Positions 23,868-31,740 are shown, counted from the stretch's first letter. The stretch: DNA of 35,500 nt from Stenotrophomonas maltophilia (GCF_013464915.1 NZ_RAVT01000050.1:1-35500); one strand, 5' to 3'. Notes: generated from the letters alone by a model not told the origin. Translations and numbers: made by a program.

Positions 23868-23898
23868 GGGTTTCCGGCCGGCGGCCGGGTTTACCGGG

Positions 23899-24252
23899 TC
23901 AGTCCCGCGAGCGCTCGATGATCACGCCCACCGCGCGCGCACCGCGCACCGCACCCGGCTTGCTCAGCTTCAGGCGCAGCCACTTCACCTCGAATTCGTC
24001 CAGCACGATCTGTGCACAACGCTCGGCCAGGGTCTCGACCAAGCCGAACTCCGACTCGCGCACGAACTGCTCCAGGCGCTTGCTGACCGCCTTGTAGTTC
24101 AGGGTGTCGGCGATGTCATCGGTGGCCGCAGGGCGACGGTTGTCGAAGCCCATTTCCAGGTCGAACACCAGGTCCTGGCGGATCCGTCGTTCCCAATCGT
24201 AGATACCGATCAGGGCGTCGATCGTCAGCCCCTCGATGAAAACCTTGTCCAT
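23899..24252 (-). CDS. folB: Dihydroneopterin aldolase
   Basis: A 117-residue enzyme of folate synthesis that converts 7,8-dihydroneopterin to 6-hydroxymethyl-dihydropterin and glycolaldehyde in the cytoplasm. It opens with MDKVFIEGLTIDALIGIYDWER and contains the catalytic and binding residues of the family: the conserved Tyr and Glu in IGIYDWE, LNYKAVSKRL, LVETLAERCAQ with its Glu, and a Lys in VKWLRLKLSKPGA. The frame is open to 24294 but homology starts at 24252. In E. coli folB is near tsaD and rpsU-dnaG, as here. Confidence 0.93.
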   Translation of the reverse strand: MDKVFIEGLTIDALIGIYDWERRIRQDLVFDLEMGFDNRRPAATDDIADTLNYKAVSKRLEQFVRESEFGLVETLAERCAQIVLDEFEVKWLRLKLSKPGAVRGARAVGVIIERSRD

Positions 24253-24345
24253 TGCGCTTACCAGCCCGAATACAGGGGGCCATGGTAACGGCACGGCGGT
24301 GAGCCTGCCCGGAACGGCCGGTGGGTGCCCGGCAGGGGCGCGGCT

Positions 24346-24382
24346 CCAGAAAAGACAAAGGGCCCTGCTAGCGGGGCCCTTT
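24346..24382 (-). terminator. Intrinsic terminator of an unannotated minus-strand unit
   Basis: Perfect 9-bp stem AAAGGGCCC (24357-24365 with 24374-24382), loop of 8. On the minus strand it is followed by TTTGTCTTTTCTGG, a U-rich tail; on the plus strand no T run follows. It therefore ends a transcript coming from about 24600 towards folB. folB itself starts over 100 bases further on and needs its own promoter. Confidence 0.75.
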
Positions 24383-24600
24383 GGTACTACCGTTTGTCCC
24401 CGGGGGGAGCTGTTGGACAGCCGCGGGTCCCGGTGGCGCAGGTACGCAGATTAGGCAAGGACCCGATCGCCGGTCAAGGCCAATTCCGACAGGGCAGGTC
24501 AGGTAGTCGTCCGAGGCCAAACGCAGAAAATCAGCCGCGCGGACAACGACGTTCCCTGATGGTGGTCGCCGCCCACTCTCGCGAACATCGATTCCTCCTT
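24383..24600 (-). ncRNA. Candidate small RNA or leader transcript opposite the HEPN gene
   Basis: The 359-bp gap between folB and the HEPN gene has no full-length gene, but its minus strand looks like a transcription unit: an AAGGAGG site (24594-24600), a short ORF, then GC-rich sequence with pairing arms, then the terminator at 24346-24382. A CGGGTCC/GGACCCG pair (24424-24430, 24468-24474) encloses a smaller GCG..CGC hairpin. The 5' part (GATGTTCGCGAGAGTGGGC on the minus strand) resembles the beginning of gammaproteobacterial 6S RNA as I remember it, but the expected closing stem is not evident and the locus is not the usual 6S site. Roles as sRNA, attenuator leader for folB or RNA partner of the HEPN protein remain open. 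Confidence 0.35.
24499..24588 (-). CDS. Possible 29-residue small protein or leader peptide
   Basis: ATG at 24588 follows a textbook AAGGAGG by five bases and opens a 29-codon frame ending in TGA: it begins MFARVGGDHHQGTSLS and ends in WPRTTT. The ribosome site is the best in this region and the only coding evidence. I recognise no family; the composition is neither membrane-like nor rich in one amino acid as in classic attenuator leaders. It may be a small protein, a regulatory leader, or chance. Confidence 0.3.
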   Translation of the reverse strand: MFARVGGDHHQGTSLSARLIFCVWPRTTT

Positions 24601-24611
24601 CACCACCGCAC

Positions 24612-25277
24612 ATGACGATGGCTCCATACGATGTACTGCGGCGCGCGTTGTCAGCGGAGCGTCTGTCTACTTACGAGAGAATCGCGTCGACCTGCAGCCC
24701 CGACGTCACAGCCGAATCCCTGTACCTGTGGAACATGCGGATGTGCAGTGCACTGATGATGCCGGTCCATCTGTGCGAAGTGGTCACCCGCAACGCCGCT
24801 GCAGCTGTGCTCGCCCGGCAGCATGGCCCGCGTTGGCCCTGGAATGATGCCTTCCGACGCAGGCTGCCAACCTCGTCCTGTACTTCCGCACGTGCAGCAC
24901 TGGAACAGGTTGCTGGCCGCACGACCGATACACCCGAAATCGTCGCCAAGCTGCCGATGGTGTTCTGGCAGCAGCTTTTCACCTGTCGCTTCGACACCAC
25001 GCTGTGGATACCCGCACTCAACGGAGTTCTGCGGCATGCACCCTCAGCTCATCCCAGCGTCATCAGAAAAGCCATCCACGCTGACATCGGACGCATTCGC
25101 CACCTGCGCAACCGCATCGCGCACCACGAGCCCATCCTCGAGCGCGACATCGGCGCCGACCTGGCGGCGATCGGGCGGCTGATCCATGCGCGCTGCCCGC
25201 ATACGCTGGGCTGGTTGCAACGCCATGAGCGGGCGACGACGGTATTGGCGGCGTCGCCGTTGGCAATGCGCCCGTAA
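24612..25277 (+). CDS. HEPN-domain Abi_2-like protein (abortive-infection family)
   Basis: A 221-residue all-alpha protein with the Abi_2/HEPN signature. The C-terminal helix has IRHLRNRIAHHEPIL, giving the RNase motif R-x4-H (R166-H171), and the N-terminal helices include LYLWNMRMCSALMMPVHLCEVVTRNAAA. Abi_2 proteins include abortive-infection factors, and HEPN domains of this kind often cleave RNA; toxin activity is inferred. Lack of a Shine-Dalgarno before the ATG suggests weak or leaderless translation. It sits between folB and tsaD, genes that are usually core neighbours, so it looks inserted. A candidate minus-strand unit lies immediately upstream; its 5' end might overlap this start. 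Confidence 0.8.
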   Translation: MTMAPYDVLRRALSAERLSTYERIASTCSPDVTAESLYLWNMRMCSALMMPVHLCEVVTRNAAAAVLARQHGPRWPWNDAFRRRLPTSSCTSARAALEQVAGRTTDTPEIVAKLPMVFWQQLFTCRFDTTLWIPALNGVLRHAPSAHPSVIRKAIHADIGRIRHLRNRIAHHEPILERDIGADLAAIGRLIHARCPHTLGWLQRHERATTVLAASPLAMRP

Positions 25278-25318
25278 TGCGTCCGCCGGGCAGGGCCCGG
25301 TGCTATCGGTTCCGGGGC

Positions 25319-26344
25319 TCACACCGCCGGCAGGGTCGCCATGTCCCAGCGCGGGGTCACGTCCACCTTCGGCGGGCTGTGCTGGCCGGCCTGCAGGCGC
25401 AGCGCGCCGGCGAAGGCGATCATCGCGCCGTTGTCGGTGCACAGCGCCGGGCGCGGGAAACAGGCACGGCCGCCCAGGCGCTCGGCCATCTGCTGCAGGC
25501 GCGCGCGCAGGCGCGTGTTGGCGCCGACGCCGCCGGCCACCACGATCACGTTGGTGCCGGCCGCTTCCAGCGCGCGCTCGCACTTGATCGACAGGGTCTC
25601 GACCACCGCATCCTCAAAGCCCCGGGCGATGTCAGCGCGGGTCTGCTCGCTCTGGTCGCTGTCGCGCCAGGCCATCAGGACCTGGGTCTTCAGGCCGGAG
25701 AAGCTGAAATCCAACCCCGGGCGGTCGGTCATCGGCCGCGCGAAACGGTACGCGCCCGGCGTGCCCTGCTCAGCCAGCCTGGCCAGCTGAGGGCCACCCG
25801 GGTACGGCAGGCCCATCAGCTTGGCGGTCTTGTCGAAGGCCTCGCCGGCCGCATCGTCCAGGGTCTCGCCCAGCAGGCGGTACTGGCCGATCGCGTCCAC
25901 GGCCACCAGCTGGGTATGGCCACCGGACACCAGCAGCGCCACGAACGGCGCTTCAGGCGGGTCGTCTTCCATCAGCGGAGCCAGCAGGTGGCCTTCCATA
26001 TGGTGTACGCCCACCGCCGGCACCTCCAGCGCCCAGGCCAGCGATCGGGCCACGCCGGCGCCCACCAGCAGCGCGCCAACCAGGCCAGGACCGGCCGTAT
26101 AGGCCACGCCGTCGATGTCGTCCACGCCAAGGCCGGCGTCGGCCAGGGTCTGGCGCACCAGCGGCAGCAGCTTGCGGACGTGGTCGCGGCTGGCCAGCTC
26201 GGGCACCACACCGCCGTACTCGGCATGCAGGGCGATCTGGCTGTAGACCGCATGGGCGCGCAGGGCCGCGCTGCCGGACAGGTCGGTGTCATACACCGCC
26301 ACGCCGGTCTCATCACAGGAAGATTCGATGCCAAGGACTCGCAT
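25319..26344 (-). CDS. tsaD: tRNA N6-adenosine threonylcarbamoyltransferase TsaD
   Basis: A 341-residue essential cytoplasmic enzyme of the Kae1/Gcp/YgjD family. With TsaB and TsaE it transfers the threonylcarbamoyl group from TC-AMP to A37 of tRNAs reading ANN codons. It starts with [19 protein letters not shown] and has the metal-binding HHMEGH (H115, H119), [11 protein letters not shown] and VSGGHTQL. The conserved Asp near the end is in [12 protein letters not shown]. Length is normal. It is divergent from rpsU over a 166-bp gap, the usual gammaproteobacterial arrangement, and convergent with the HEPN gene. Confidence 0.95.
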
Positions 26345-26434
26345 GCCTGCTATTATGACGCCCCTGCCGCCCCCTCGGGGGACGTGCAGATCTCACTGCT
26401 TTCGAACTTCCGGCCCGTATTCAGGGTTGGCCGC

Positions 26435-26462
26435 TTGCAGTTTGTCTATTCGCCGCTATAAT
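26435..26462 (+). promoter_or_regulatory. Sigma-70 promoter for rpsU
   Basis: TTGCAG (26435-26440) and a perfect TATAAT (26457-26462) separated by 16 bp. Transcription should start near 26469, about 40 bases before the rpsU start codon. Confidence 0.85.
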
Positions 26463-26510
26463 GTGCGGCTCGCCGGGCGTGACCCGGTTCTACTGTGTCC
26501 CGGAGATTCC

Positions 26511-26726
26511 ATGCCCAGCGTCAAAGTCCGCGAGAACGAGCCCTTCGAGTTTGCTCTTCGCCGCTTCAAGCGCACTTGCGAAAAGGCCGGTGTGCTGGCC
26601 GAAACCCGCAAGCGCGAGTTCTACGAAAAGCCGACCCAGGAGCGCAAGCGCAAGGCCGCCGCTGCTGTGAAGCGTCAGCTGCGCCGCTCGTCGCGCGACG
26701 TCACCAAGCGTCAGCGCCTGTACTGA
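26511..26726 (+). CDS. rpsU: 30S ribosomal protein bS21
   Basis: A 71-residue very basic protein of the small subunit, part of the mRNA exit region that helps initiation. The sequence [20 protein letters not shown] through [13 protein letters not shown] is typical of the family. GGAG lies five bases before the ATG, and a strong promoter lies upstream. The open frame to 26286 is not coding. In gammaproteobacteria rpsU heads the rpsU-dnaG-rpoD operon; here a terminator and two genes (YqeY-like and YihY-like) separate it from dnaG. Confidence 0.97.
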
Positions 26727-26773
26727 TCGGACGCATCTTCATTGCGGCAGGCTTGCCTGTCGCGATGGAGCCG

Positions 26774-26805
26774 AAGCCGGCACGCGCGAGCGTCGCCGGC
26801 TTTTT
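26774..26805 (+). terminator. Intrinsic terminator after rpsU
   Basis: AAGCCGGC (26774-26781) pairs with GCCGGCTT (26795-26802) around a 13-base loop; TTTTT ends at 26805. It could partly end transcription 48 bases after rpsU, leaving read-through into the downstream genes as in the E. coli operon. Confidence 0.8.
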
Positions 26806-26859
26806 GCGTTTCCGGGTTCGGGCATCCGCCCCGCCCCACCTACCACCACGAGGTTCCTC

Positions 26860-27303
26860 ATGAGCATGAAGCAGCAGCTCACCGACGACATGAAGGCCGC
26901 CATGAAGGCGGGCGAGAAGCACAAGCTGGGCGTGATCCGCCTGATCAACGCCGCCATCAAGCAGCGCGAAGTGGACGAGCGCATCGAGCTGGACGACACC
27001 GCCGTGATCGCCGTGCTCGACAAGATGGTCAAGCAGCGCAAGGACTCGGTCAGCCAGTTCGAAGCTGCCAACCGTGAAGACCTGGCCGAGATCGAGCGCG
27101 CCGAGATCGTGGTCATCGAAGCCTACCTGCCGGCCAAGATGGGCGAAGCCGAGATCGTGGCCGCCATCCAGGCCGCCATCGCCGAGACCGGTGCTTCCGG
27201 CCCGGCCGACATGGGCAAGCTGATGGGCGCACTGAAGCCCAAGCTCGCCGGCCAGGCCGACATGGGCCTGGTGTCCAAGCTGGTCAAGCAGCTGCTGGCG
27301 TAA
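26860..27303 (+). CDS. GatB/YqeY-domain protein
   Basis: A 147-residue soluble protein of the GatB/YqeY family: MKQQLTDDMKAAMKAGEKHKLGVIRLINAAIKQREVDER, then IVVIEAYLPAKMGEAEIVAAIQAAIAE and a C-terminal helical bundle that includes GKLMGALKPKLAGQADMGLVSKLVKQLL. The domain is shared with the tail of GatB, the tRNA-dependent amidotransferase subunit, where it contacts tRNA. Freestanding YqeY has no firm function; it is often encoded beside rpsU, as here. Start at MSMKQ (GAGG lies six bases before); MKQ two codons later is possible. A pair of palindromes follows. Confidence 0.92.
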   Translation: MSMKQQLTDDMKAAMKAGEKHKLGVIRLINAAIKQREVDERIELDDTAVIAVLDKMVKQRKDSVSQFEAANREDLAEIERAEIVVIEAYLPAKMGEAEIVAAIQAAIAETGASGPADMGKLMGALKPKLAGQADMGLVSKLVKQLLA

Positions 27304-27313
27304 GCCGGCGCCC

Positions 27314-27405
27314 GGGGTCAGAGCCCTTTCGCGAGCGAAATGGGTCTTACCCCAATGTGGAACTGGCAGGGTCAGAGCCCTTTCGCTCGCGAAAGGGCTC
27401 TGACC
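27314..27405. repeat. Two adjacent long palindromes (GGGGTCAGAGCCC family)
   Basis: One imperfect palindrome (27314-27353) and one perfect palindrome with 17-bp arms (27370-27386 with 27389-27405, loop TC). Both share GGTCAGAGCCCTTTCGC and read as GGGCTCTGACCC in reverse. This is clearly a different family from the GTAG elements. They lie 10 bp after the YqeY stop and 56 bp before the next gene. Confidence 0.8.
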
Positions 27406-27460
27406 CCATCGATGCCCCCGCTTCACCGCACCTTCGACCCCCGGCTGCTACAACATCCCC

Positions 27461-28405
27461 ATGGTCGAGCAATCGCACTCCCCCGCCGACACGCGTCCCC
27501 ACGGCATCCCCGCACGGCTTCGCCACTACGCTGACCGGCTGCAGGACAGCTTCCCGATGGCCGTCGCCAAGCGCTTCGTCGAAATCGATGTGCTGACCCA
27601 GGCCGCTTCGGTCTCCTTCTACGCCCTGCTGTCGATGGCACCGCTGCTGGTGCTGCTGCTGTGGCTGACCGCCTCGCTGTACCCGCCAGCACAACAGACA
27701 TTGATCAGCCAGATCGGTTCGGTGGCCGGCAGCAGCGTGGCCAGCGTCGCCGACACCGTGCTGCACAACGCCAACAGCCAACCCAGCGTCGGTTCGCTGG
27801 CCGGGCTGTGGAGCACGCTGCTGCTGTTCGTCGGTGCCACTGCCGTGTTCGCCCAGCTGCAGAACGCGCTGAACCGCATCTTCCACACCAGCGGCCAGCG
27901 CCTGGAAGGCGTCAAGGCCTGGCTGCGCAAGCGCGTGTTCTCGTTCGGCGTGGTGCTGGCACTGGGCTTCCTGCTGATCCTCTCGATGACCGCCACCACT
28001 GCACTGCAGGTGGTGTTCGCGCAGCTGCCCTCGGTGCTGCCGGCGATCGGCTACCTGACCTCGCTGCTGCTCTACACGCTGGCCTTCGCCTTCCTCTACC
28101 ACTACCTGCCCGACCGCCGCGTGGCCTGGCGCCAGGCCTTCATCGGCGGCGCCATCACCTCGGTGCTGTTCACCCTGGGCCGCTACGGCATCGGCGTCTA
28201 CATCGCCACCGTGGCCCCGGGCAGCGCTTACGGCTCGATGGGCGCGCTGGTGATCGCACTGGTGTGGATCTACTACGCCACCGCCGTGTTCTTCGTCGGT
28301 GCGTTGATGACCGCAGTGATCGACGAGCGCCTGCATGCGCGGGCGCAGCTGGCCAGGGCCGGGGTCGATGCGGAACAGGCCGGCCCGGACGTCGCCAGCG
28401 AGTAA
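27461..28405 (+). CDS. YihY/BrkB-family inner-membrane protein
   Basis: A 314-residue protein with six predicted helices in the YihY/BrkB layout: FVEIDVLTQAASVSFYALLSMAPLLVLLLWL, LAGLWSTLLLFVGATAVFAQLQNALNRIF, then repeated hydrophobic segments and GSAYGSMGALVIALVWIYYATAVFFVGALMTAVIDER. The family is widespread with no settled biochemical role (the 'virulence factor' and RNase BN labels are historical). Start ATG 27461 gives a 32-residue cytoplasmic leader; no strong ribosome site. It ends 62 bp before dnaG and may be expressed with it. Confidence 0.88.
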   Translation: MVEQSHSPADTRPHGIPARLRHYADRLQDSFPMAVAKRFVEIDVLTQAASVSFYALLSMAPLLVLLLWLTASLYPPAQQTLISQIGSVAGSSVASVADTVLHNANSQPSVGSLAGLWSTLLLFVGATAVFAQLQNALNRIFHTSGQRLEGVKAWLRKRVFSFGVVLALGFLLILSMTATTALQVVFAQLPSVLPAIGYLTSLLLYTLAFAFLYHYLPDRRVAWRQAFIGGAITSVLFTLGRYGIGVYIATVAPGSAYGSMGALVIALVWIYYATAVFFVGALMTAVIDERLHARAQLARAGVDAEQAGPDVASE

Positions 28406-28467
28406 ACTAGGGGGAATCCGCCGCCCCCTGCTGCGCGCCCTGGCGGCCGCGCCCTGCCCTGTTGCCC

Positions 28468-30210
28468 ATGGCCCGTATCCCCGACGCATTCATCGACGAC
28501 CTGCTGGCCCGCACCGACATTGTCGAGGTGGTGGGCAGCCGCGTGCCGCTGAAGCGCCAGGGCAAGGAGTACGCAGCGCGCTGCCCGTTCCATGACGAGC
28601 GCTCGGCCTCGTTCACGGTCTCGCCCACCAAGCAGTTCTATCACTGCTTCGGCTGCGGCGCGCACGGCACCGCGATCAGCTTCCTGATGAACTACGACCG
28701 CCTCGAGTTCCTCGACGCGGTGGATGAACTGGCCAAGCGTGCCGGCATGGAAGTGCCGCGCAACGAGAACCCGCGCAGCCCGCAGCAGCAGGACGACAGC
28801 CGCGAGCTGTATTCGGCGCTGGATGCGGCCACCAAGTTCTTCCAGAAAAACCTGGAAGGCAGCGACAAGGCTCGCAACTACCTCGATGGCCGCGGCGTGG
28901 ACGAAGAGAACCGCGCGCGCTTCCAGATCGGCTATGCGCCGGATGGCTACAGCGGCCTGCGCGATGCGCTGGGCAAGGACGAGCGGCGGATGAAGCTGCT
29001 CGACCGCGCCGGCCTGTTCTCCAAGAACGACCGCGGCCACGTCTACGACAAGTTCCGCGACCGGGTGATGTTCCCGATCTTCGACCGCCGTGGCCGGGTG
29101 ATCGCCTTCGGCGGCCGCGTGTTCGAGAAGGACGACGGCCCCAAGTACCTCAACTCGCCCGAGACCGCGCTGTTCCACAAGGGCCGCGAACTGTACGGCC
29201 TGTGGCAGGTGCGCCAGGCCAACCAGAAGATCGAGCGGCTGATCGTGGTCGAGGGCTACATGGACGTGGTCTCGCTGTTCCAGTTCGGCGTCACCCAGGC
29301 GGTGGCCACGCTGGGCACGGCGACCACGCCGGACCATGCCGAGCTGCTGTTCCGCAACGCGCCGGACGTGTTCTTCTGCTTCGACGGCGACGCCGCCGGC
29401 CGCCGTGCCGGCTGGAAGGCGCTGGAGTCGGTGCTGCCGCGCATGAAGGATGGCCGCCAGGCCTTCTTCCTGTTCCTGCCCGATGGCGAGGACCCGGACA
29501 CCATCGTGCGCAAGGAAGGCGCCGAGGCCTTCAACGAACGCCTGAAGCAGGCCACGCCGCTGTCGCAGTTCTTCTTCGATGAACTCACCCGCGAGATCAA
29601 CCTGGGCACGCTGGACGGCAAGGCCCGCCTGGCCGAGCGTGCCAAGCCGATGCTGGCGCAGATTCCCGACGGCGCCTTCGGCGACCTGATGAAGCAGCAG
29701 CTGGCGCAGCTGACCGGCCTGGGTGGTGGCAACGCTTCCGCCACGCGCGCGCCAATGCCACAGCGCCAGCCCTCGCGCACGATCCAGCCAGTGGCCAAGC
29801 GCAGCCTGGTGCGCGGCGCGATCGCCGTGCTGCTGCAACAGCCCTCCCTTGCCCTGACCCTGGGCGGCAAGCATCACTTCCAGGGCCTGCGCCTGCCCGG
29901 CGTGGAACTGCTGCTGGAGCTGCTGGGGCTGGTCGAACAGCGCCCGGACATCAGCACCGGCGCCCTGCTGGAACACTTCGATGGCCGCGAGGAACAGGCC
30001 TCGCTGCATACACTGGCCGCACAGACGCTGCCCGGCACCGAGGCCAGCTGGACCCAGGAACTGCACGACGCGGTGGCACAGCTGGAAAAACAGCTGCTGG
30101 TGCAACGTCTGGAAGAGTTGTTGGCAAAGCAGCGCCAGCAGGGTCTGGACGATACTGACAAATACGAACTGCGCGAGCTGCTGAAGGCCCGCGCCGGGCT
30201 GCGCCTGTAG
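28468..30210 (+). CDS. dnaG: DNA primase
   Basis: A 580-residue primase that makes RNA primers for replication. The N-terminal zinc finger is C39, H42, C60, C63 (CPFH..HCFGCG), followed by the catalytic core with the TOPRIM motifs VVEGYMDVVSLFQFGV and CFDGDAAGRRA plus DGEDPD, and a C-terminal helicase-binding domain (about 430-580). I start at ATG 28468 (MARIPDAFIDDLLART), the family N-terminus, rather than TTG 28462. No clear ribosome site. In E. coli it lies between rpsU and rpoD; here the next gene is a phosphatase-fold protein, and rpoD is not in the window. Confidence 0.97.
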   Translation: MARIPDAFIDDLLARTDIVEVVGSRVPLKRQGKEYAARCPFHDERSASFTVSPTKQFYHCFGCGAHGTAISFLMNYDRLEFLDAVDELAKRAGMEVPRNENPRSPQQQDDSRELYSALDAATKFFQKNLEGSDKARNYLDGRGVDEENRARFQIGYAPDGYSGLRDALGKDERRMKLLDRAGLFSKNDRGHVYDKFRDRVMFPIFDRRGRVIAFGGRVFEKDDGPKYLNSPETALFHKGRELYGLWQVRQANQKIERLIVVEGYMDVVSLFQFGVTQAVATLGTATTPDHAELLFRNAPDVFFCFDGDAAGRRAGWKALESVLPRMKDGRQAFFLFLPDGEDPDTIVRKEGAEAFNERLKQATPLSQFFFDELTREINLGTLDGKARLAERAKPMLAQIPDGAFGDLMKQQLAQLTGLGGGNASATRAPMPQRQPSRTIQPVAKRSLVRGAIAVLLQQPSLALTLGGKHHFQGLRLPGVELLLELLGLVEQRPDISTGALLEHFDGREEQASLHTLAAQTLPGTEASWTQELHDAVAQLEKQLLVQRLEELLAKQRQQGLDDTDKYELRELLKARAGLRL

Positions 30211-30239
30211 AGGGGCAGAACGCTTTCACGGAGAGGACC

Positions 30240-30740
30240 ATGCTGCTGCGCCTGACCTGCCTGCTGTTGTTGTCGCTCTGCCTGCCGCTGGCCGCCCTGG
30301 CCGCGGATACCCCGCTCGATGAAGTCCGCCCCGGCCTGCATGCCGGTGGCCAGCCCAGTGCCGCACAACTGCGCGAACTGGCTGCACAGGGCGTGCGCAC
30401 GGTGATCGACCTGCGCCAGCCCGGCGAGGACCGCGGTTTCGATGAAGCCCGCGTGGCCGAATCGCTGGGCCTGCGCTACGTACGCATTCCAGTGGCCGGC
30501 GCCGACGGGCTCGATGCCGCCAACGTACGCGCGGTGCACCAGGCCCTGCAGCAGAGCCAGGGGCCGGTGCTGCTGCACTGTGCGTCCGGCAACCGCGCCG
30601 GTGCCGTGCTCGGCCTGGTCAATGCACGCTACGAACATGCCAGCCCCGAACAGGCCCTGCAGCTGGGTCAGCGTGCTGGCCTGAAGTCGCTGGAAGCCGC
30701 CACCCGCCAGCGCCTGGCCACGCCGGTCACCTCGCCCTGA
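30240..30740 (+). CDS. Exported Cys-phosphatase-fold protein (DUF442/Blh-like)
   Basis: A 166-residue protein with signal peptide (to LAA) and a small dual-specificity-phosphatase fold. The signature HCASGNRAGA provides the Cys-x5-Arg loop, and VRTVIDLRQPGEDRGFDEA matches the family's N-terminal Asp-bearing strand. Relatives (DUF442, BLH domain) occur alone or fused to sulfur dioxygenase domains, and in some cases act as rhodanese-like or phosphatase enzymes. Presence of a signal peptide is notable for this fold. It starts 29 bp after dnaG with GGAGAGG before its ATG, so it is probably in the same operon. Confidence 0.82.
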   Translation: MLLRLTCLLLLSLCLPLAALAADTPLDEVRPGLHAGGQPSAAQLRELAAQGVRTVIDLRQPGEDRGFDEARVAESLGLRYVRIPVAGADGLDAANVRAVHQALQQSQGPVLLHCASGNRAGAVLGLVNARYEHASPEQALQLGQRAGLKSLEAATRQRLATPVTSP

Positions 30741-30768
30741 ACCCTCCGCACCAAGGACTCTGCCCACC

Positions 30769-31740
30769 ATGACACGCTGGTGGTCGCGCCTGCGACCGGA
30801 CAACTTCACCCTCGCCCTGCTGTGCACCGTCGGCCTGGCCTCGCTGCTGCCGATGAAGGGCGCCGCCGCCATCGTCCTCGACGATGTCACCACGGTCGCC
30901 ATCGCGGCGTTGTTCTTCCTGCATGGCGCGCGCCTGCCACGCGAGTCGATCATCGGCGGCATGCTGCACTGGCGGCTGCACCTGACCATCCTGGCCTGCA
31001 CCTTCATCCTGTTCCCGCTGCTGGGGCTGATGTTCAAGCCACTGTCGGGCTGGCTGCTGACGCCGGAGCTGTACCTGGGCGTGCTGTTCCTGTGCACGCT
31101 GCCCTCCACCGTGCAGTCGTCCATCGCGTTCACCTCGATGGCCCGCGGAAATGTGCCCGCAGCGGTGTGCAGTGCTTCGCTGTCGAGCATCCTCGGCGTG
31201 TTCCTCACCCCGCTGCTGCTGACCGCGTTGGCCGGCACCTCCGGCGGCATCCACGATCCGCTGCATGCGATCGGCGGCATCATGCTGCAGCTGCTGGTGC
31301 CGTTCGTGGCCGGCCATCTGCTGCGGCCGTGGATTGCCGGCTGGGTGGAAAAGCAGCGCGCGCTGCTGCGCTACACCGACCAGGCCACCATCCTGCTGGT
31401 GGTGTATTCGGCGTTCGGCGAGGCGGTCACCGAGGGCTTGTGGAGCAAGACGCCGCTGCTCTCGTTGCTGGCCGTGGCGGTGGTGGCGGCCGTGCTGCTG
31501 GGCATCGCCATGCCGCTGATCACCTTCATCGCCCGCCGCCTGCGCTTCAATCGCGAAGATGAAATCGCCATCGTGTTCTGCGGCTCGAAGAAGAGCCTGG
31601 CCACCGGCGTGCCAATCGCCAAGGTGCTGTTCGCCGGTGGCAGCCTCGGCGCGATCGTGCTGCCGGTGATGATCTACCACCAGATCCAGCTGATCGTCTG
31701 CGGCGTGATCGCGCAGCGGTATGCGAGGCGCAAGCCCTGA
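30769..31740 (+). CDS. SBF-like (bile acid:sodium symporter family) transporter, YfeH-like
   Basis: A 323-residue inner-membrane protein with about nine or ten helices in the SBF_like arrangement of E. coli YfeH. Landmarks are FFLHGARLPRESII, LPSTVQSSIAFTSMARGNVPAAVCSASLSSILGVFLTPLL (first crossover of the fold), and VFCGSKKSLATGVPIAKVLF (second crossover). The family exchanges organic anions with sodium, but the substrate of YfeH-type members is unknown. AAGGA lies 10-11 bases before the ATG. It follows the phosphatase-fold gene by 28 bp, same strand. A GTAG repeat pair separates it from the convergent gene. Confidence 0.9.
   Translation: MTRWWSRLRPDNFTLALLCTVGLASLLPMKGAAAIVLDDVTTVAIAALFFLHGARLPRESIIGGMLHWRLHLTILACTFILFPLLGLMFKPLSGWLLTPELYLGVLFLCTLPSTVQSSIAFTSMARGNVPAAVCSASLSSILGVFLTPLLLTALAGTSGGIHDPLHAIGGIMLQLLVPFVAGHLLRPWIAGWVEKQRALLRYTDQATILLVVYSAFGEAVTEGLWSKTPLLSLLAVAVVAAVLLGIAMPLITFIARRLRFNREDEIAIVFCGSKKSLATGVPIAKVLFAGGSLGAIVLPVMIYHQIQLIVCGVIAQRYARRKP

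Noticed and set aside
24357..24600. Firm call of 6S RNA
   Set aside because: Only a short 5' resemblance is visible; the closing stem is absent and 6S usually lies near zapA, not folB.
24325..24615. 96-codon plus-strand ORF overlapping the HEPN start by ATGA
   Set aside because: It runs through the terminator hairpin, has low-complexity composition and no ribosome site, so the overlap is probably chance.
25285..25310. REP-like GCCGGGCAGGGCCCGG sequence between the HEPN gene and tsaD
   Set aside because: It resembles a decayed palindrome, but the GTAG head is lost and pairing is imperfect, so I do not list it as a repeat.
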